64,000 nt of DNA from an uncultured Paraprevotella sp. (lineage in GTDB: Bacteria; Bacteroidota; Bacteroidia; Bacteroidales; Bacteroidaceae): the NCBI GenBank assembly GCA_944320765.1, contig CALUIS010000009.1, forward strand, positions 47,168 to 111,167, in the 5' to 3' direction. Below, one piece after another: positions 59,954-64,000 of the stretch (the first letter of the stretch is position 1; the number at the start of each line of letters is the position of its first letter). The notes under the pieces are model-generated. The model worked only from the letters and a program-made list of their open reading frames with translations, ran no database searches and was not told the origin of the DNA. A program made the position numbers and the translations under genes.

Positions 59954-61123
59954 TCACGGCTTCCGCTGGCGTACAAAACGGCGGAAACGCTCCAGGCCGT
60001 CCCGCACGACCGCTCTCGGGCAGGCGATGTTCCAGCGCATGAAGCCCTCGCCTTCCGCCCCGTACATCGTTCCGGCGTTCAGCCATAGCCGCGCGTCGCG
60101 GACCAGTTGCCGTTCCAGCTCCTCCGACGGGAGGCCCAGACGGCGGCAGTCCATCCACACCAGGTAAGTGCCTTCCAGCTCCGCTATCGGGAATTCCGGC
60201 AGTTCGGCCTCACAGAACGTTTTCATGTACAGGTAGTTGTCCCTCAGATAGTCCAGCAGCTGGAGCAGCCATTCCTCCCCTTCGTCGTAGGCGGCCATCG
60301 TGGCAAGCACCCCGAACGGGTTCACGTCGCACACCTCGTTGACGTTGATGGCACGGTCGATTTTCCGCCGCACCTCCTCGTCGGCCGACACGATATTGGC
60401 AATCTGCAGCCCCGCGATGTTGAAGGCCTTGCTGGGCGAGACGCAGGTGACGGAATGTTGCAGGAAGGTTTCGGAGATGGAGGCGAACGGGGTATATTCG
60501 TGTCCGGGCAGGACCAGCTCGCAATGTATCTCGTCGGACAAGACCACGACGTGGTGCCGCAGGCAGATTTCCCCGATGCGGGCCAGCTCTTCCCGCGTCC
60601 ACACCCGCCCCGCCGGATTATGGGGATTGCAGAGCAACAGGATTTTCACCCGTTCGTCCGCCGCCTTCCGTTCCAGGTCTTCGTAGTCCGCCACGAAAGT
60701 GTGCCCCACGGGCTTCAGCGGGCTGCTCACGGCCTCACACCCGTTGTTGCGGATGGAAGAAAAGAAGCAGTTGTAGACGGGAGTCTGCACCAACACCTTG
60801 TCCCCCGGTTCGGTCAAGGCCTTGATGACGGCGGAGATGGCCGGCACCACGCCGGAAGTGTAAATCATCCACTCTCGCTCGATATGCCACCCGTGGCGGC
60901 GGCCGAACCAACGGGTCACGGCCTCATAATAAGCGTCCGGCACACGGGTGTAACCGAAAATCCCGTGCGACACCCGCCTCTGCAAGGCATCCACGATGGG
61001 CGGCGCGGTACGGAAGTCCATGTCCGCCACCCACATCGGCAGCACTCCTTCTTCCGCCGCGCTGTCCCACTTGTAGGAATTCGTGCCGCGGCGGGGGATA
61101 ATCTCGTCAAAATCGTACTTCAT
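59954..61123 (-). CDS. MalY/PatB-type PLP-dependent aminotransferase (cystathionine beta-lyase-like)
   Basis: A 389-residue fold-type I PLP enzyme. 'GTNSYKWDS......LPMWVADMDFRTAPPI' at the N-terminus is the hallmark of the MalY/PatB group. 'LCNPHNPAGRVWTREEL', 'VVLSDEIHCELVLPG' and 'SPSKAFNIAGLQIANI', with the PLP-binding Lys, are intact. A C-S lyase activity is likely. Its ATG overlaps the MATE stop by four bases, so the two are coupled. Confidence 0.93.
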   Translation of the reverse strand: MKYDFDEIIPRRGTNSYKWDSAAEEGVLPMWVADMDFRTAPPIVDALQRRVSHGIFGYTRVPDAYYEAVTRWFGRRHGWHIEREWMIYTSGVVPAISAVIKALTEPGDKVLVQTPVYNCFFSSIRNNGCEAVSSPLKPVGHTFVADYEDLERKAADERVKILLLCNPHNPAGRVWTREELARIGEICLRHHVVVLSDEIHCELVLPGHEYTPFASISETFLQHSVTCVSPSKAFNIAGLQIANIVSADEEVRRKIDRAINVNEVCDVNPFGVLATMAAYDEGEEWLLQLLDYLRDNYLYMKTFCEAELPEFPIAELEGTYLVWMDCRRLGLPSEELERQLVRDARLWLNAGTMYGAEGEGFMRWNIACPRAVVRDGLERFRRFVRQRKP

Positions 61124-62553
61124 CTGTTTGCTGTTTCTGAGGATAATGAATCTGTTTTCTTACGGAACACCCACTTCAGGCGCAGCAGGAAGATGCAGCC
61201 CCTGAAGCACAATTCGATGCACATGGCCAGCCATACGCCGTTCAGCCCCATGGCGGGGGCCAGCGAGGCGGCCAGCGTCAGCCGCACCGCCCAGATGCTG
61301 AAGAGGTTCATCAGGCAAGGCACCACCGTCTTGCCCATTCCCACAAACACGCCGTAGGCCACGATGGCGGCGGCGAACATGGGTTCGGCAAAGGCTTCGA
61401 TGCGCAGGGCTTCCACGCCCAATCCGATGACTTCCGCGTCGGGGGTCATCGTGCGCATGATGAACGGCGCCCCCGCATACATCACCACGCCCATCAGCCC
61501 CATGACCACCATGCCCATGGTCACCGTGATGGCCGCGAACCGCCGGGAGAGGTCGCCGCGACCGGCACCGTAACTCTGCCCGGCCAGCACCGTGGCCGCG
61601 TCGGCTATGCCGTAACCGGGCATGTAGCACAGGCTCTCGGCGGTGATGGCAAAGGAGTTGGCGGCGATGGCGAAGATGCCCAACGGGGCCACGATGACCG
61701 TGGTCATGATCTGCGCCCCGCAGATGACCGCATGTTCCACTCCCATCGGCAACCCGATGCGCACGGCGTTCTTCAGCGTGGAGGCGGCCGGGCGGAAACT
61801 GCCGCGCTCGTGCGACAGCCGCATCTCTCTCGAACGGGTGCAAAGGTAAATCAAGGCCCAGCCTCCGGCCACCAGTTCGGCCAGCCCCGTCCCCAGGGCC
61901 GCGCCTTCCACGCCCCACCCCGCACCGGGCAGGTAAAGGGAATGTCCGAAAAGCTCCGTTTCCCGCGAGGGGAATATCAGGAAGAAGTTGAACACGACAT
62001 CCAGCAGGCACATCAGCACGCCCAGCATACTCGGCACACGCATGTTCCCTTCGCAACGCAACATGCCGGCCGCAAGGATATAAATCTGCAGCACCGGCAG
62101 GAAGGCGGAATAAATCAGGAAATAGAGGGAGGCGTCACGGCGGATGGAAAGGTCGCCGCCCAGCCAGACCGGAAGGGAACCGCTGACGGACGCGCCCGCC
62201 ACGCCCCACAGCAGGCCGAACAGCCCCACGGCGACCAAGGCCTGCCGGAGCACGGACCGTGCCCGCAGCATGTCGCCCGCCCCTATGGCATGGGCCACCT
62301 GGACGGAAAAGCCGGTGGCCACGGCCGAACAGGTCCCGCCGAATAGCCACGTCGTGGTGGACACCAGCCCGATGGAAGCCGCCGCTCCCGCGCCCAGGCT
62401 CCCCACCATTGCCGCGTCGATATACTGCATGACGATGGAAGACAGCTGGGCCATGATGGCGGGAATGCTCAGCTTCCACGTCAGGTTCAGCTGCTGGCCT
62501 AATGTCATGGGCTGGCCGTTCCGTATCAAGGCCAATAAGTCATTCGATTTCAT
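61120..62553 (-). CDS. MATE family efflux transporter
   Basis: A 477-residue multidrug/toxin extrusion protein with about twelve helices. 'LSIPAIMAQLSSIVMQYIDAAMVGSLGAGAAASIGLVST' is the typical first-helix region, mirrored in the second half by 'IGLPMGVEHAVICGAQIMTTVIVAPLGIFAIAANSFAI'. The ATG at 62553 (MKSNDLLALIRNGQPM) is chosen. A TATCTTTG box ends only five bases upstream, so the mRNA may be nearly leaderless, or the true start may be the Met at residue 16. First gene of a two-gene unit with the PatB-like enzyme. Confidence 0.92.
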   Translation of the reverse strand: MKSNDLLALIRNGQPMTLGQQLNLTWKLSIPAIMAQLSSIVMQYIDAAMVGSLGAGAAASIGLVSTTTWLFGGTCSAVATGFSVQVAHAIGAGDMLRARSVLRQALVAVGLFGLLWGVAGASVSGSLPVWLGGDLSIRRDASLYFLIYSAFLPVLQIYILAAGMLRCEGNMRVPSMLGVLMCLLDVVFNFFLIFPSRETELFGHSLYLPGAGWGVEGAALGTGLAELVAGGWALIYLCTRSREMRLSHERGSFRPAASTLKNAVRIGLPMGVEHAVICGAQIMTTVIVAPLGIFAIAANSFAITAESLCYMPGYGIADAATVLAGQSYGAGRGDLSRRFAAITVTMGMVVMGLMGVVMYAGAPFIMRTMTPDAEVIGLGVEALRIEAFAEPMFAAAIVAYGVFVGMGKTVVPCLMNLFSIWAVRLTLAASLAPAMGLNGVWLAMCIELCFRGCIFLLRLKWVFRKKTDSLSSETANR

Positions 62554-62558
62554 GCGTG

Positions 62559-62566
62559 CAAAGATA
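62559..62566 (-). promoter_or_regulatory. Candidate -7 element of the MATE gene
   Basis: TATCTTTG on the minus strand, five bases before the ATG. No -33 at the usual distance. Confidence 0.4.
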
Positions 62567-62629
62567 CGGCAAATGTATGGAAGGGACTGTAAACAATCTA
62601 CGGATTTTACTACCGCCATTCCTTTTTCA

Positions 62630-62650
62630 CCGCTCCGCCTCGCAGGGGAG
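62630..62650 (+). repeat. Short GCTCC hairpin repeat next to element B
   Basis: CCGCTCCGCCTCGCAGGGGA is a further copy of the CTGCTCCGCCT..AGGGGAG core seen at 3659 and 37865. Confidence 0.55.
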
Positions 62651-62668
62651 CCAAGAAGAGGCTGAATA

Positions 62669-62808
62669 AACTGCTCCGCCTGAAAGGGGAGCTGCCCCAT
62701 AGGGGCTGAGGGGTCTTACGCCCACGAATTCATACGCTAAAAGTATGTTTTGTGGACGTAAGACCCCTCCGTCGCTTCGCGACACCTCCCCTTTCAGGCG
62801 GAGGAGTT
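62669..62808. repeat. Long palindromic repeat element, copy B
   Basis: About 140 bases with the outer arms AACTGCTCCGCCTGAAAGGG and its near complement CCCTTTCAGGCGGAGGAGTT, the inner arms AGGGGTCTTACGCCCAC and GTGGACGTAAGACCCCT, CATAC/GTATG in the centre and a TCGCTTCGCGA hairpin. It fills the gap between the MATE gene and the OmpA gene. Confidence 0.85.
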
Positions 62809-62848
62809 CAAATTCCAGCCCGCCTCACCTATTGGGAAGTGTACTCTG

Positions 62849-63739
62849 TCACTGCACCTGGGTGGTCTCTACCGCCGGTGACTCTTCCGCCTCGGGGGCC
62901 TGCTCAATCAAGTCCATGAACTGGTCCAGCTTCGGCGTGATGATAATCTGTGTGCGGCGGTTACGCTGCTTGCCTTCCGGGGTGTCGTTGGAAGCGATCG
63001 GGTTGTACTCGCCACGTCCGGCAGCCGTCAGGCGGCGCGGGTCCACCCCGTAGGTGTTCTGCAAGGCCTGCACCACCGAGGAGGCGCGCAAGGCGCTCAG
63101 GTCCCAATTGTTCCGGATATTCGTTCGCGAGATGGGGTCGGTGTCCGTGTTGCCTTCAATCAGCACCTCGTAATCCTTGTAGTCCATGATGATTTTGGCA
63201 ATCTTGCTCAAAGTCTCTCCCGCACGCTCGCTGATCTCATAGCTGCCGGACTTGTACAGCATGTTGTCGGACAAGGAAATGTAAACCACGCCCTTCAGCA
63301 CCTGGATGTCCACATCCTTCATCTCCTCACGGCTCAACGAACGGGTCAGGTTGTTGGTCAGCACCATGTTCAGGGAGTCGGACTTGTCCTTGGCCTCCAC
63401 CAGCTGCTTGATGAACTTGTTCGACGCGTTGATTTCGTCCACCAGCTTCGAGATGTTCACGTTCCCCTGGGAGTTCTGCTGGATACTCTTGTCCAACGAC
63501 CCCTGCAGGGCCGCATAGGAGGCTTTCAGCTCTTCGTTGGCCTTCTGGGCTTCCGCCAGACGCTCTTCAAGGCTCTTCGACTTCGTCCCGCAGGCCACCA
63601 GCTTCATCCTCGAGTCCTGGTAGTTCTTGTCCAACTCATTGTAGTCAGCCTGCAGTTGCGTAAACTGCTTCTTGCTCACGCAACCGGGCAATGCCATGGC
63701 ACCCGCAAGGCAGGCACACAGGATAAATGTTTTCTTCAT
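62849..63739 (-). CDS. OmpA family lipoprotein with coiled coil
   Basis: A 296-residue outer-membrane lipoprotein. The lipobox is 'AMALPGC'. A coiled-coil segment (about 20-120, 'QLQADYNELDKNYQDSRMK', 'LEERLAEAQKANEELK') separates it from the peptidoglycan-binding OmpA domain, seen in 'YEVLIEGNTDTDPI', 'NWDLSALRASSVVQAL' and 'RLTAAGRGEYNPIASN'. A short acidic tail ends the protein. ATG 63739 is chosen for the signal peptide rather than one eight codons earlier. It lies downstream of the rRNA operon on the same strand. Confidence 0.93.
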   Translation of the reverse strand: MKKTFILCACLAGAMALPGCVSKKQFTQLQADYNELDKNYQDSRMKLVACGTKSKSLEERLAEAQKANEELKASYAALQGSLDKSIQQNSQGNVNISKLVDEINASNKFIKQLVEAKDKSDSLNMVLTNNLTRSLSREEMKDVDIQVLKGVVYISLSDNMLYKSGSYEISERAGETLSKIAKIIMDYKDYEVLIEGNTDTDPISRTNIRNNWDLSALRASSVVQALQNTYGVDPRRLTAAGRGEYNPIASNDTPEGKQRNRRTQIIITPKLDQFMDLIEQAPEAEESPAVETTQVQ

Positions 63740-63873
63740 GACGCTATAATCGTTTAAATCCAAATGTCACACGAATTTGCGGCGCAAGTTACACAAAAAA
63801 GCGATACGCACCGCTCTTTCTTAGATAAGAATAAGAAAATATCATATTATTTTAACGGCAGGCACACATATCC

Positions 63874-63911
63874 AAAAAAGTCCCCCTCCCCGCGCCTGCG
63901 GGAAGGGGGAC
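63874..63911 (-). terminator. Terminator of the rRNA operon
   Basis: On the minus strand GTCCCCCTTCCCGC pairs with GCGGGGAGGGGGAC, followed by TTTTTT (63874-63879). It lies a dozen bases past the 5S 3' end. Confidence 0.85.
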
Positions 63912-63923
63912 CCTCTCTAAAAT

Positions 63924-64000
63924 GGGCGGCTACCTACTCTCCCGCCTTGCGGGCAGTACCATCGGCGAGGGCGGGCTTAACTTCTCTGTTCGGGATGGGA
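63924..64000 (-). rRNA. rrf: 5S ribosomal RNA (3' part, runs off the window)
   Basis: The minus strand reads TCCCATCCCGAACAGAGAAG, then TTAAGCCCGC, and ends GGGAGAGTAGGTAGCCGCC, the conserved 3' two thirds of bacterial 5S rRNA. The 5' part and any 23S gene lie beyond the window edge. Confidence 0.93.

Overview
The window is a GC-rich piece of chromosome from a Bacteroidota bacterium of the order Bacteroidales. Three things point there. Many genes follow the Bacteroidales promoter pattern (TTG or TTTG, about 20 bases, then TAnnTTTG) and few have purine-rich ribosome binding sites. The families are typical: DUF4248, 'smalltalk' protein, DUF4831, DUF3256, DUF5689, DUF6359, BT0820-like HAD hydrolase and Rpn/PD-(D/E)XK proteins. 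The gene order hpt-adk-obgE-pgeF-M23 peptidase also fits. The genus cannot be fixed from sequence alone; the base composition is higher in GC than most Bacteroides.

Layout. 1-2057 (minus): phosphomannose isomerase, a small polysaccharide-export lipoprotein and the start of an AAA-ATPase-like gene. 2246-3654 (plus): a small cassette of DUF4248, HU-like DNA-binding protein, P5-like protein and smalltalk peptide. 3755-11355 (minus): two tandem paralogous secreted proteins of about 1,225 residues with nearly identical C-terminal sorting-type tails. 11643-12068: HAD hydrolase. 12183-17226: a Wzc-type tyrosine kinase divergent from a polyprenyl-phosphate sugar transferase and rfbA. 17356-20299: an unrecognised protein, a coiled-coil protein, ZapA and RNase Y. 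20400-35774: an exopolysaccharide locus read on the minus strand (initiating transferase, exporter, Wzz, Wzy, Wzx, F420H2-dehydrogenase-beta-like protein, pyruvyl transferase, four glycosyltransferases), with an Rpn-type gene and a WecA-like gene at its far end. 35965-36360: tmRNA. 36425-46722: housekeeping genes (AICAR transformylase, M23 peptidase, PgeF, ObgE, Adk, Hpt, Nnr, class II aldolase) and several unknowns. 46835-54652: a nucleic-acid locus (endonuclease/exonuclease/phosphatase, outer-membrane receptor, DUF5689 lipoprotein, choice-of-anchor-J/DUF6359 lipoprotein, DNA/RNA non-specific endonuclease). 54775-62553: L31 type B, DUF3256, EamA transporter, TruA, a secreted endonuclease I, a MalY/PatB aminotransferase and a MATE pump. 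62849-64000: an OmpA lipoprotein and the 3' end of a 5S rRNA.

How it works together. The window carries export and assembly parts for more than one surface polysaccharide: two outer-membrane exporters, two chain-length/co-polymerase proteins and three polyprenyl-phosphate sugar transferases, with ManA and RfbA making precursors. The strongest candidate for an under-described system is the receptor-lipoprotein-nuclease cluster at 46835-54652, which reads like a locus for capturing and digesting extracellular DNA or RNA. A second secreted nuclease lies 3 kb further on. The two giant modular secreted proteins and a family of palindromic intergenic repeats are the other unusual features.
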